A stretch of DNA of 64,000 nucleotides, taken from NCBI GenBank assembly GCA_015680685.1, contig MNCI01002813.1:124001-188000 (forward strand), read 5' to 3'. The stretch's first letter is position 1; each line of letters begins with the position of its first letter. Below, piece after piece: positions 10,933 to 22,300 of this stretch. Position numbers and translations under genes: made by a program. Below the pieces are notes generated by a model. That model did no database searches, was not told the origin of the DNA, and worked only from the letters and a program-made list of their open reading frames with translations. Origin of the DNA: Gnetum montanum. Its lineage: Eukaryota; Streptophyta; Gnetopsida; Gnetales; Gnetaceae.

Positions 10933-13900
10933 TTACGCATCCCCCCTACTACCACTGTCAACTGTATCCCTTAGGTTCGCCTCTAAGCCTAACAAATCAT
11001 TCTCAAGTGGTCCATCCCTTTTAGAGGGTATTCCTTCATGAGGAATGTCATCTTTACGGGATTCTTGCACTAAAACTGGCTCCCCAAGAGGATGTTCTGT
11101 GTCATTACACTCATCTTCCTAAACGTGCTCCTCATCCTATCTTCCTTCTTCATCCATTCCTTATACCTGCACATAATAAATACATAAGCAAAAGCCATGA
11201 TAGGATAAATCAGAAAATTTAAATTCAATAACACCCACACTTACTCGCGATGGTCCTGCATCCATAGAAAATGGGAGTTGATCTAAACCAACCCACAGGC
11301 ATTGCATAATTTCATCTTCAGTTAACTTAGACCAAACTCCATTTCCCAGATTAGTTCTAGCCTTCACCTTTCCTTTCTCCATGTTAGTCCACCGAGGTGA
11401 TTCAGGGAAGAAACTAGGGACTGTAGTCTCTTCCCTAAGAAGAGTAATTTCCCTTTCTGGGGATGTGCTTACCATCACCTACTCCTGGAACTTCTCGAAG
11501 GCCTTAGATGTGCCAATGACATCGAGGAATACCCACAAGGATTGAGCTTCGACGGTAGAATCTAGATAGAGCTAATGATAAGTGATATATTCTCACTTAT
11601 ACAGATGCTTATGATCTATTTCCTTCTACCCCCACTCTTGGACACTTGCACAAAAGTCCTTCTAGTCCTGGTTCTTCTGGGCCAAGAGCTCTATTTGCAT
11701 CCTTTGCTCCACCAATTCATGACTAGTTTGCATGCTGTTCCTGAACGTGGTCCAGTAGCGAGCATAGTCAATAATAGCCATACGCTAGTCTTCTTCATCT
11801 TTTCCTTGCACCTACAGGAATTCACATCGTGATCTTAAGTCTTCGACCTCTTTGGTCAGAGACATCCTTTCCTTCTCTGACCTCTGCAGCTTCTTCTAGA
11901 GGTCTTCATTGATTTTTTGACTCTCCCAGAAGGAGCGGGTTGAGTGTAATGCACATTTATGCATTTCCTTATAAATTTTACATGACATGACCGCCCCATT
12001 TGATGAAGGCTCAACAGTGTCTAGGTCAATGGGCTCCGTAGGGTCCCACTGAAGAAGAGCTCCTGATAAGAAATATTATCAAACGTAAATAAACATTATA
12101 ACCATTATAATAAAATAAGTGTACTATAGTCATAACATACTAGCCCCAGGATCGACGTGCTTGAGGCACTCAACCATATCACTGAAAATGCCTTCCATGA
12201 AGGTAAACTTATCAGGGAATTTCCCCAACACTCTGCTTACAACAGCAGATGGGGATGTACCTTGTTTATCTGTTGCATAATTAAGTCAAAATTTCTAGTT
12301 ATTAACAAAATTCCTTAAAAATTTGAATACATTGATTACCTCTGCCTATTACAGTGGGGAGTGCATCAACATTTTCCACCTCCTCTATCTCCTCATGCAC
12401 AAGGTTCTATGCGTCACTTATTCTAACAGCCAAGGCTTCTTCTTCCAAAACTGGGGTTCCTTCCCCACGTCGTAATACCACTGCCCCTATTTTAGGGGTT
12501 AACTACTCTACAGGTCTCCCTATTTATGCCACATAACACATTTAAATAATTCATAATACCCTGAATAAAGTTGCGTAATACAATAATTACCATAACTTTC
12601 ACTATGTCTTTATGCTTACCAAGTAGAGGTTTACTCCGCTGAAGCCTGACTTGCACCGTTCTGTTTGTGCCACCTACTGGTTCCATAGGGACCTCGGTTA
12701 GGCATAGCCTTTTATGCTGAACCAAGACATCTACTATCTCTACAGCTAGGTGCTTCCCCCATGATGCATCACCAGTGTAAGTGGGAAGTACCCCACCTAC
12801 GCTATCAGGGCCCCACACTCGAGGCACCACCAAATCCCTAGTCATTATAGACAGCGACTCCCCAATTTCCTTCGGAGGATCCTGTGACCAAGTAGTGCCA
12901 AAGAGATGGGAAATCCAAGGTTTGGATAGCTGGTCTTAGTTTTGTTGCACCCAGACCCCATTCCTATGGACCACCAAAAATTTGGAAAAATGTCAGAGGC
13001 AAGCTATGAAGAAGGCAAAGTGGACACTGAAATGAGACTCAAGCTTTTGGCGGAGCCTGATCATTTCAGTGTGTAACCCCTCAGCGAAATAACTTGCCTA
13101 GTTAAACTAGGTCCCTTCCTCCATCACCTCCCGCATGATACAGGCCTTTTCTATAGTAAAGAACTTCCCTTGCAAGAGTGTTTTGGGGAAAGCCCAGGCC
13201 TGAAAGAGGGGATAAATAGTCTTTGCGACCTCTAATTCAATCTTTTCACAAGGGGTCCCCTTGGTTTTCTTCTTCATATCCATCCACTCCTCCAGCTCTT
13301 CCTGATATTTGATGCTCCTCCTCGATTTCTCCTCTATGCAAAGATCATCAGAGGGGATGCCAAAGAGGTCAGTAAACAGCTGAGTGTTGATATCAAAATT
13401 TACACGCATGTGACACATGCACATGCAAAAATGTTTAGTTCCCTCGCTGAAGGAGTTAACTAGGGTTAACATTTCACTTATGGGAACATGAGAGGTTATG
13501 GCCAAAAATAAATGCATCAGCCTTGCTTCCCGCAGCTTGGTGACCAATGCAACTAGGGCCACCGCGCAGCCGAGCTAGCGTTGTGCCTCCTTTATGTCAC
13601 CATAATAGAAGAGGAGGGTATTCACCTCATGGTCAAAAATCATGATGGTAATCTCCCAAGATTCCTTGACTGATAACACAAGGCACATGTCAAGATAGCA
13701 AAAACACTGTTACGCAACATTTCAGAACAAAAAAAATATAATATCCTGTAACTAATAACAGCAATGAAACCTTACCAGGTCCAAATGGCAAAGGAAATGG
13801 AGGGAGATTCCTTTGCAAATTTGTGAGGGTGAGTGGTGGGTTCAAATTCCATCCCTCATGTAACCACATGAGATTTTGACAACTCTTGAAGGAATCAGCA

Positions 13901-14989
13901 TAATAGGTAGGATACTTAGAAATTTTGAAGGCCATTAGCCCCATTACACTAGCATGTACGTTGCTAGTGGACGTAAACTCCTTTATTGCCATTTTGGTCA
14001 AGTTCAATGTATCATTATTGCCTACTAATCCATTTTTGTTGATGAAAAACCTGTATCATATAACACATTACTATCCTACACTTTGCAAATTCAAACATTA
14101 GAAACATATTGACAATACTGCTAGTAAAAAAGCTTATCCACCCGAATAATACACCATGCCTGGTGGGTTCTGAATGCAAGTTAAGACATGACGAGCCATG
14201 AACAAAGTATTATACACATGGTAACAGCTAAATCTAGCCATCTCCCAGATCCAACTTAAACACCTCAATCCTCTAGCGCTAAGTTCACGGTCTTGGGGAT
14301 GACTAGTATCAATAGCCCCATCTATCAGGAAAGCTAAGACGCCCTGCGTAGAACCCACTAATAGATGTTCCAAAATAGCACCTGCCACATTGCTCAACAA
14401 GTTTGACCACACAATAATACTATAGTTACGTAGCAAAAATTGCAGAAACTCTAGTGCACCCTTTCAGAACCATATAGCCTTCCCCTGAAAACAAGTCTAA
14501 GGGGGAGGAACATTGGGTATGATAGGGTTTATATAGCATAAAACCATGACTATATCCAAAACTATTAGGATGGGTTTCACCATGATACTGTACAGAAAAT
14601 AAACGTGTCACCACCTAGATTCTAATTGCATGCTTAAACTATAGGAAGATTTACAAAATTATGCTTTAGACATATAGCCAAACCTAAACCCTTGTAATAG
14701 TATAAGGGTTGTCTCAACAATGGTGTTAGACACAATACCGTTGTATAAACCCTCATTTTAACATGAGGTCTACATCCCAAAATTCTAGTTTACATAGATG
14801 ACACAAAAGGATAAACACAAGAAAAAAGCATATCACAGAAAGCAACACAAATAAGCAAGGGATGGCCTACCGATTCAAGGGAGTGACATCTCTCACTTCG
14901 ACCAAGGGCTGTGAAGCATACTGCAGACTCCCTTGTACTTCATCAATTTTTGCTAATTTGGCATTCTTCCCTCTTACCTTCAATGCCAT
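10933..14989 (-). pseudogene. eight-exon antisense gene inside E1, between protease and RT
   Basis: Not a family I recognise. Minus-strand exons: 14989-14871, 14587-14138, 14050-13776, 13669-12620, 12519-12340, 12269-12141, 12062-11245, 11166-10933. Summed they are 3255 nt, exactly 1085 codons with a terminal TAA and no frameshift; there are 20 internal stops (15 TAG, 3 TGA, 2 TAA). Introns are 75-285 bp, with GT-AG ends except intron 2, whose donor reads ATAAGC, one G-to-A step from GTAAGC. The protein begins basic (MALKVRGKNAKLAK). It continues with a long globular part (LEFLQFLLRNYSIIVWSNLL in exon 2; NTQLFTDLFGIPSDDL in exon 4), a charged coiled-coil-like part in exon 7 (EKERMSLTKEVEDLRSRCEF) and an acidic tail. 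Element D carries a homologue with matching splice phases, so the gene travels with the element. Its role is unknown. Confidence 0.85.
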
Positions 14990-15440
14990 TTTTGCAATCT
15001 TGAACACCTTCACACCTCACAAATAACGCACTACAATCTTTTTCTCTTTCTTCTTCTCTCTATGACAACCAATAATTCAAATTTGCAATAGCCAATAGCC
15101 TGTTTTCGATAAGAACTGCCTACTTATATGAAAAACTAACTGACTTGATGCCCGATTTAAGTGAGACTTCCCTAAATGCTTTTGTCAGTATGAGCTGGAA
15201 CCCAAAAATCAAGGCATTAATTGCGACAGATATCACATGCATTACGGTCCGAAATGACCTTAAACTCCTGCATCTTATCTCCTTGTAATCAGGTCACATT
15301 AATTATAGGCTGCTTACAAAATTCAAAATTTAGTTTACTTCTTACACTTAGCAGTGTCACATCACATCCTTTTTCTTTTTAGACTAAACCAAGTGTTATT
15401 TGCTAAATACTTATCACATCCAACTTAGCATCTTTCTAAT
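14990..15440 (-). promoter_or_regulatory. candidate promoter region of the antisense gene
   Basis: Noncoding DNA upstream of the antisense ATG. On the minus strand CATATAAGTAGG (TATA-like core at 15128-15123) lies about 135 bases before the ATG, and a GA-rich tract (15037-15062) lies between. The position and spacing suit a plant core promoter independent of the LTRs, but this is inference from motif and position only. Confidence 0.4.
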
Positions 15441-15466
15441 TACTTTCATATTTGACAATTTTGTAG
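15441..15466 (+). other. candidate sense splice acceptor before RT
   Basis: TACTTTCATATTTGACAATT followed by TTGTAG is a T-rich run ending in AG. In-frame RT-exon coding begins at the next base, and the TAG is itself an in-frame stop. D shows TGTAG at 50526-50530 at the same point, and D has no ATG there. This supports splicing of protease to RT rather than a new start. Ogre elements are known to have an intron at this place. Confidence 0.6.
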
Positions 15467-17060
15467 GATAATTGGAAAATGGAAAAAATGTTATCTACGC
15501 TCCTAATTTTAATAGGCCTACATGGGGAAATCATTAGAAAATTCTATCCCACATTAGTAGAAACTAACCTTTCCCTTGATGATGCAACCATAGCCACGTC
15601 GAAAACATCTCTAGAATGGCCAGAACAATCGACATGTACACTAGATCTGGAAGCTAGAGATGTAACTGAAGACCCCCTCAATGAGGTCTCTGTGGTTACA
15701 CATAAAGGTGAGACTAAAACTCTTAAGGTTAGTTCTTTACTAGACCAAAATGTACATGACAACATAAAACAGGTCCTCCAAAACAACATCACAGTGTTTG
15801 CATGGTCATATGAGGATATGCTAGGACTAGACCCAAGGTTAATATAACACAACATAATTCTAGATCCCCATATCAAATTAGTTAGACAGAAAGCATGAAA
15901 AATTAAGCTAGAATTCACGCTAGAAGTACGTGGTGAGATCACTAAACTATACAGGCTGGTTTTATTCACGTGATTGATTACTCAAACTACATATCTAACA
16001 TTGTAGTTGTTCCTAAAAAGACCAAAGGGATACACATTTGCATAAACTTCCAAGACTTGAACAAAGCTATAATCAAGGATAATTTCCCATTACCGAGTAT
16101 CGACCAACTAGTGGATACAACCACTGGTCATGCGCTTTTATCCTTCATGGATGGCTTCTCAGGCTACAATCAAATATGCATCAACCTAGAATACTAGCTG
16201 ACAACAACATTCATGACACCCTGGGGGACCTTTTGTTACACCATGATGCCTTTTGGGTTAAAAAATGCCAAAGCTACATATCAACGAGCTATGATGTATA
16301 TCTTTAGCGATTAACTCCTAGGGAGACTGAATGATTATGTTGATGATATATTTGTTAAGTCTATAAGGTTAGAAGATCATTTGGAGGATCTAGAGTTAGT
16401 TCTTAAAAGATGCTCTAAATACGACCTCCGACTCAACCCAAAGAAGTGTGTATTCGGAGTCAAAACCAGATACATGCTAGGGTTTGTGGTATCGGAAACT
16501 GGTATACGAGTAGATACTAACAAAGTCAAGGCAATTGTTGAATTGACACCCCTTACAAATCTCAAGCAATTACGCAAATTGCAAGGGAGGTTTCAGTTTA
16601 TCATGCGGTTCATCTTGAGATTAACCGATAAATTACATCCTATGCAAAATTTGCTTAAAAGGGGGGTTAATTTCGAATGTGAAAATGATTGTCAGCGTGT
16701 GTTTGACAGCTTGAAGTAAGAACTTCAATGCTTGCCAACAGTATTCCCACTGCAAAGGGATCAACCATTTTACATTTACCTTGCAACATCAGATGTAGCC
16801 TTAGCTGCATTACTCTATCAAAAGAAGGATGATGGGTCAAAAGTACCCATCTACTGCTTGAGTCATGCTCTATGTGCATATGAAACGAGGTACAATGAAG
16901 TAGAGCATAATTTTTTAGCGTTAGTATTTACACTCAAGAAGTGCAGACATTATCTCTTCCGTAGCTAGGTCAACATTATCTGCAAAAATAACATCCTTAG
17001 GGCCATTACGCATAATCTGTACAAAATTAGTAAAATAGCTCATTGGAAAGCTATCATGGA
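15467..17060 (+). pseudogene. pol: reverse transcriptase and RNase H of E1
   Basis: The pre-RT linker contains VFAWSYEDMLGLDP (15797-15838), a Tat/Ogre signature. RT follows after a frameshift near 15950: NFQDLNKAIIKDNFPLP, FMDGFSGYNQI, TPWGTFCYTMMPFGLKNA, then the catalytic YVDD (about 16335-16346). RNase H (16732-17000) reads YLATSDVALAALLYQKK, then YCLSHALCAYETRYNEVE. This would copy element RNA into DNA. Stops are few and mostly TAG. Confidence 0.92.
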
Positions 17061-17768
17061 AAAATTTGATCTACATTACATTGTTCAATCTTCTATGAAA
17101 GGCCAAGCGATAGCTGATCAATTAATAACATCACCTATTAATAGTCAGGAAACCATGGAGTCTAAATTTTTAGACGAGCATGTACATAGTCTAAGCCCTA
17201 TCCTAACAGGCCCCAAAGCAACGTTATATTTTAACAGAGCTTCAACCACTAAAGGTGGCAGTTCCACCATAGTCATTATGCTATCACCTAAGGATGTGCA
17301 TCTTCACACTTACCGCTTGACCTTCCACTGTATGAACAATGTGGCAGAGTACGAGGGGCTCCTTAGGGGATTATTAACAGCCAGAGGGCTTGATGTTCAA
17401 CACCTGGTAATTAGATGCGGTTCGATGCTTGTTATAAATCAAATTACAAGAGTCTACACCTGCAATGCTACACATTTACAGCCCTACTACGATATGGCTA
17501 AAGATCTTCTGAAGTGGTTCACAATGATCGATGCCCAACACATGCCTAGAAACGACAACATGCTAGGTGATGCACTAGCTACATTAGCTTTAAACATGTC
17601 GTTGCACTTGTTCGACACTTGTCCCATCTTAATAATAAATTGTACAATTCCTATCATTCAGGTGGTTCAAATATCTTCACTGCTCAAGGATAGAATGCCA
17701 AAGTGGTACGACAGCATTAAAACTTACCTCCTGCATGGTGAACCACCACATGAGCTAATGCACATGTA
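17061..17768 (+). pseudogene. second (archaeal-type) RNase H of E1
   Basis: This extra RNase H between the normal RNase H and integrase is the mark of the Tat lineage. Landmarks are NNVAEYEGLLRGL (17335-17373), LQPYYDMAKDLLKWF and MPRNDNMLGDALATLA. A 237-codon stretch without stops covers it, the longest open frame in E1. The first catalytic Asp is Asn here (YFNRAS), and the usual GDS is CGS, so the domain was probably inactive. Element C keeps FDEA and GDS. Confidence 0.85.
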
Positions 17769-18920
17769 AAAAGATACAATCCGCAAGCGAGCTAGGTAGT
17801 ACGTCATCATAGGAGATAGTACCCTTTGTAGATGCTCTTTTGATGGAGTGCTACTTACTTGTGTTAACAAAGACCAAGCATAATGTATAGTTGGTGAGGT
17901 TCACGAGGGATTATGCAGAGGACATGTAGCACCATGAGCCATGGCCTCTAAGATCTATCACTTAGGGTATTATTGGCTGTACATGGAAAAATATTATCTT
18001 ACAAAGGTTAAAACATGCGACACATGTCAGCGTTACGCAAAGCGTATACACGTGTTGCCTACAGAACTACACACGACTCAAATAACAGGGCCCTTTCAAC
18101 GATGTGGATTAGACATTATAGGGCCTATTACACCAAAATCACTACAACTAAATATTTCACGAAGTGGGTGGAAGCCATCCCTCTACGAAAGATCACATCT
18201 CATCAGATCTTTCATTTCATTCTAGACAACATTGTAACCAGATTTGGCCTCCCGATGACTATCGTGACCGACAATGGGCCACAATTTAGCAGTATGGAAA
18301 CCAAATATTTCTATGATAGCCATGGTATCAAACAATATTTTTCCTCACCTTATTACCCATAATCAAATGGTCAAGCTAAAGCAACAAATAAAGTCATTAT
18401 CAATTTGCTCAAGAAAATTCTCAACAACCATAAGAGATGGTGGCATGAAAAGATCCTCTATGTGCTATGGGTGTATTGTACCACATGTAGAATAGCTACA
18501 GATAGTACACCCTATAACCTTTTCTATGGATTTGATGCGGTGCTACCCCTCAAATTACAAGTTCCTTCTCTTCGGATGGTCCTCTCCACAATTATAAATG
18601 ATGCTCAACACACTGAGTCTCGAGTCATGGATTTGGATTCAATAGAAGAGAAGCGAATATAGACGCTTGATACCATCAAAAAGTATCAAGATATCCAAAG
18701 GCAAAAGCATCATCATAATCTTCAACAAAATCCAATCGAGAAGGGAGATTTGGTTCTCAAGGCCGTTCGCGAACCAGTAGGTAAGTTCTCTGCAAACTGG
18801 GAGGGCCCTTTCTTGGTAACTGATGTGTATGACAACGATGCATTCAAGCTAGTAGATATCAATAGCAATGAGTTGCCAAATCCTGTGAACCATATATATC
18901 TAAAGTGGTACTACATCTAG
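17769..18920 (+). pseudogene. integrase of E1
   Basis: Zinc-binding region with RGHVAP and CDTCQRYAKR, then the catalytic core CGLDIIGPI (first Asp) and, after a frameshift near 18130, VTDNGPQFS (second Asp). The expected Glu is Lys (NGQAKATNK, about 18366), a G-to-A change. The C-terminal part reads EKGDLVLKAVREPVGKFSAN and WEGPFLV and ends YLKWYY-I-stop at 18918-18920. The enzyme would insert element cDNA with a 5-bp duplication. Confidence 0.9.
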
Positions 18921-18939
18921 CTGCATATCCAGTGTTAAC

Positions 18940-19560
18940 ATCAAGCATGGAAACCATCGTCCTCTATGACACTAAATTGGCAACAATGATCATTTGCTAC
19001 GATGCTAAACTGGCAACAATGATCATCCGCTATGACGCTAAACTGGCAACAATCATCCACTATGATGTGAAATTGGCACTCTCTTCATGTGTTCGCCATG
19101 ATGCTAAACTGGCAGTGATCGTCCTCCATGACGTAAAACTGGCAAGTTGCAACCGTTCGCTACGACGTAAAACTGGCAGTGTTGTACAGGTCTGCCAATA
19201 TGAAAAAGTGGCATTTCTTGCACGCATCTGCCATGATGCTAAACTAGCATAAGATATTTTCCACGACATAAAACTAGCACAGGTAAGTATCCATCTACTG
19301 AGATGTGAAACCAGCACAGATCTATCCCTAGGTCATGACATGAAATTAACATCCATAGCACGGTTTGCTAAGATCATAAATCAGTTCTACCACTATCTTC
19401 TACGATGTAAAACTAGAATTTTTTAGTCTTCCCAAACTTTAAACTGGGACCATGGTCTGTTGGGACTTAAAACCAACAACAATAGTCTACCAGGACTTAA
19501 AAATGGGACTTACAGAACACCAATGTATGAATCAAGTGAGCGTAATCATCTCTGTGTGGC
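18940..19560 (+). repeat. degenerate 30-37-bp tandem repeats in the E1 3' UTR
   Basis: About 16 units, each with a core like CTATGACGCTAAACTGGCA and a variable remainder. Early units include CTACGATGCTAAACTGGCAA, later ones drift to ACTTAAAACCAACA. Tandem repeats in the 3' UTR are known for Ogre-type elements and can seed satellite DNA. The CG-to-TG/CA variation among units is consistent with methylation decay. Confidence 0.85.
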
Positions 19561-19570
19561 TATAAAATGA

Positions 19571-20026
19571 ATGGGGTGGGATGTTGGGATAGCCCCAGCA
19601 TCGCTACCTCACAGGCATTCTGCTGATTCCTTGGATGCGCTAAAAGACATACTACTAACCCCTTGGAGATGTCATCACTACACCTCTGAGAGTTTAGTTT
19701 CATCGTCTAGAGCCCCAAAGGAGTTCTCATCAACTACGACTTTGGGGATCTCTGCTCATCATCACTATCAGGCTCTAGCTTCACAGATTCACCTAGCTAG
19801 TTCTTTACATAACCAGTCGGGTGTGATGAGTCTGATGTTCTTTAGTGATGATATGCTGGGCCGAGCATCAAGATTGAAGACCTTGGCCTCTAGCTACGAT
19901 TCCTCCTTCATGGCCCACTCACTTTGTCTCACCCCAAACGGTACTTGTTTCAACAACCTCTCCAGTGATTCGACTGAGCAATGGTGTCCTCTATTTTCTT
20001 CTTTGGTTACAGGTTACTTGCTATAG
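19571..20026 (+). CDS. unrecognised 151-codon ORF in the E1 3' UTR
   Basis: An open frame from MGWDVGIAPASLP to a TAG, directly after the tandem repeats and well before the 3' LTR. It is Ser/His/Leu-rich with no motif I recognise. It is notable only because most other frames in this element are broken every few dozen codons. It may be chance, the relic of an extra ORF, or part of the repeat-derived UTR. I do not assign a function. Confidence 0.25.
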   Translation: MGWDVGIAPASLPHRHSADSLDALKDILLTPWRCHHYTSESLVSSSRAPKEFSSTTTLGISAHHHYQALASQIHLASSLHNQSGVMSLMFFSDDMLGRASRLKTLASSYDSSFMAHSLCLTPNGTCFNNLSSDSTEQWCPLFSSLVTGYLL

Positions 20027-20695
20027 GGATGTCATTCAAAGGTGCGTCCATCTAAGCGGTGAAATACAGACAATGTTTTTAGATGGCCGCTTAGGTTAGC
20101 CTGTCCACTCAGAAGTGCATCCCTATGTTCCTAATAATCCTACCTCTAGCTCTTACTACCCTCCTTAGTCATCCCATATGTTTCCCTCACACAAAATATG
20201 AATACGTAGCATACGCTTTCCGCATCTACATTATAGTCAAATCCATGAACTGGTGTAACAAAACTTGCCTAGTGGATGCAAAAAAAACATAGGGTCAGAA
20301 AAATAAATGAAAAACAACTCATCTAGGCCGTGCAGACGCAACGAAATTCATCTATGCAAGCCCCTTCATCTACAATATGATAGCATAACTCCATACAAAT
20401 GCAATCACAGGAGAAAGCCTAATTGCTTATGTGTGAAAAATTTATACTCATACATTTGAGTCTTCCCCGAACCTCATTTGAGTCTTCCTCGAACCTCTTT
20501 CCTCTTATCTCTATAAGAATTCCCTCCCATACTATTTTACCTCTTGTTTCCCTCATTTTTGCACTTCTATGTTGATAAGGCGACACTTGAGTGACCATTG
20601 ATGAATGCTGTTGGTACTTTTACCCATCCGGTGTTTTGTATTCTTTGTCGACATATTTCAGGAAAGCCCTCTAAACATCAACAAAGAGGGGCCAT
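20027..20695 (+). other. E1 3' UTR with polypurine tract
   Basis: No gene or clear repeat is seen across most of this stretch. At its end, AACAAAGAGGGGCCAT (20680-20695) directly before the 3' LTR is the likely polypurine tract that primes plus-strand DNA synthesis. Confidence 0.65.
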
Positions 20696-22295
20696 TGAAA
20701 CACCATGGAAATTGCGAATTTTCCTAAGGCGAAGATTCATGATTCAGGAGAAAGTTTGCGACAAAAATCTAGAAGACAAAACAAGGCAAAGAGGCATGCA
20801 GCATCAAGTCTCTAAGTTCCTTACAAATTTCAACCTTACTTTGTTTTCACTCTTTATGCTACATTATGCAACATAGAGTAATGTCGCTTAGCATAACTTT
20901 GCTTAACATAGCCCGATATCATAAAGTAACTTACTTTGGCAAACTTGACAAAGTTTAAGATCTAAGACTTGACACGTATTCCACTAAGTCTTTTGTTCAG
21001 GGCTGAGTTTATGCTCCATTACGCAGAGCAGCGTAATGAGCTTCAAGGAAGTCAAAGTCAGAGTCCAAAGAAGCATAGTAGATTGATTTCTTCTTTTTTT
21101 GTAGATTGGTTTCTTTACGCTCATTACACTACGCAGTATGAACAAGTGTAATTTATTGTAAAGTTAACCATTTTTACACTCCATTACGCTTTGCGACGTA
21201 AATGAGCATAAAATAGCTCGAATCAACTACTTCCATGCTCTATTATGATCTGACATGCTATGTGGCATAAACAAGCGTAATATAGCTTGAGGCCAGCTAA
21301 GACAATACCATACACACACCTACTATCCACACGCATAATACGCTTAGCAGTGTATTGTGTGTAATCATGAGGCGGCTTTGGCAGAAGTGGTTGACAGCAT
21401 ACTTTGCCCCTTTTCCCAAAAATGTGACGCGACATAAGCAGTTTCAACATAAAGTTGGCCAAGTCAATGGTATTTTGTAGGTTCGAGACACATGTCATCA
21501 AGGCCATGCCTTCTCCACTTGTTGTTGAACTTATAAATACTCCAGTTGGCGAAGAAAGAAAGGATCTTCATCTTCGAATTTTTTGGTAGCTATTACCTTG
21601 TAGCAGAGATAGAAAACATTTTTGAGCATTGGCAGTAGGAGCAATCAGTCCTTTGGTGAAAATACAATTCTCTCCATTGGAAACCATCGGTAGTTTTGAG
21701 TAGGGACTACCGAAGGAAAAGGGAACAGATCAGAGATCGAGAGATCATCTGGTGCGGTTGGCAAGATCTATTGATTAGAAATAGTTGATTGATAGACATC
21801 CAGGCTTGACCTTCCTTGCATCCCATCTTTGGCTTAGGAGGTAGACCGAGCTTCATTCTGTACTCCTTGTTGAATAGTTTTCTTGTTATTTTTTTTATGC
21901 TTCGCACAAGATAAGCAGAGTTTTCCATTGGAGCTTTGTATACAATATACCCAGTCTTTGGGTCAAAACACAGATCTTGGAATTGTGCATCTTTCTTAAA
22001 TCTGATCCTCCTTGTTGCATTGATGTTTTCATTATTTCAATTTATCTACATAATTTTCTACTCCTTTCATAGTTCATCGAATCAATTTTTTTTGTGGAAT
22101 ATCTATATAATACACATATTATCGCAATATTCATCAATTTACTGATTGAGTAAGTTCCTGTCTGTTTGACAAGACCATTTAGAGCACTATGGATTTGTTT
22201 TCTCTAGCATGGCCCTCGCATGGATCTGTGGTTAAGATTGTGTACATGGATTTTTGTTTGGTATTTTCTAGAGATCGACGTTTTCCATCATTATA
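20696..22295 (+). repeat. 3' LTR of E1
   Basis: 1600 bp, starting TGAAACAC. It ends ATTATA where the 5' LTR has ATTACA, a C-to-T change in the terminal CA. TATA box TATAAATA at 21532-21539. It differs from the 5' LTR at roughly 9 in 100 bases in the stretch I compared. Confidence 0.95.
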
Positions 22296-22300
22296 GTTCC
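22296..22300. repeat. target-site duplication of E1, right copy (GTTCC)
   Basis: Matches 4653-4657. Removing one copy and E1 rejoins gag of element A. Confidence 0.93.

Larger units (their letters stand above)
4658..22295 (+). mobile_element. complete Tat/Ogre-like Ty3/gypsy LTR retrotransposon E1
   Basis: A 17.6-kb element with two 1.6-kb LTRs, PBS, gag, protease, reverse transcriptase, RNase H, a second archaeal-type RNase H, integrase, a repeat-rich 3' UTR and a polypurine tract, bounded by the duplication GTTCC. Large size, dual RNase H and a break between protease and RT point to the Tat/Ogre group. The protease-RT gap (10336-15466) holds a multi-exon gene on the opposite strand. Sampled LTR stretches differ at roughly 9 in 100 positions, mostly transitions, so the insertion is old. 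It lies inside gag of element A, in opposite orientation. Confidence 0.95.

Noticed and set aside
11473-11478. Splice donor GTAAGC inside exon 7 of the E1 antisense gene
   Set aside because: Homology with D continues straight through it (STSPEREITL with SNSPTPQITI), so it is coding.
10933-14989. Antisense gene as a chance host-gene insertion into E1
   Set aside because: Element D holds a diverged homologue at the same site with matching splice phases, so it is inherited with the element.
16377-16577. Minus-strand frame opposite E1 RT
   Set aside because: Covers the RT sequence after YVDD in the wrong strand; shadow.
18940-19560. Direct repeats resembling a CRISPR array
   Set aside because: Units vary in sequence and length, there are no unique equal-sized spacers, and the context is a plant retrotransposon 3' UTR.
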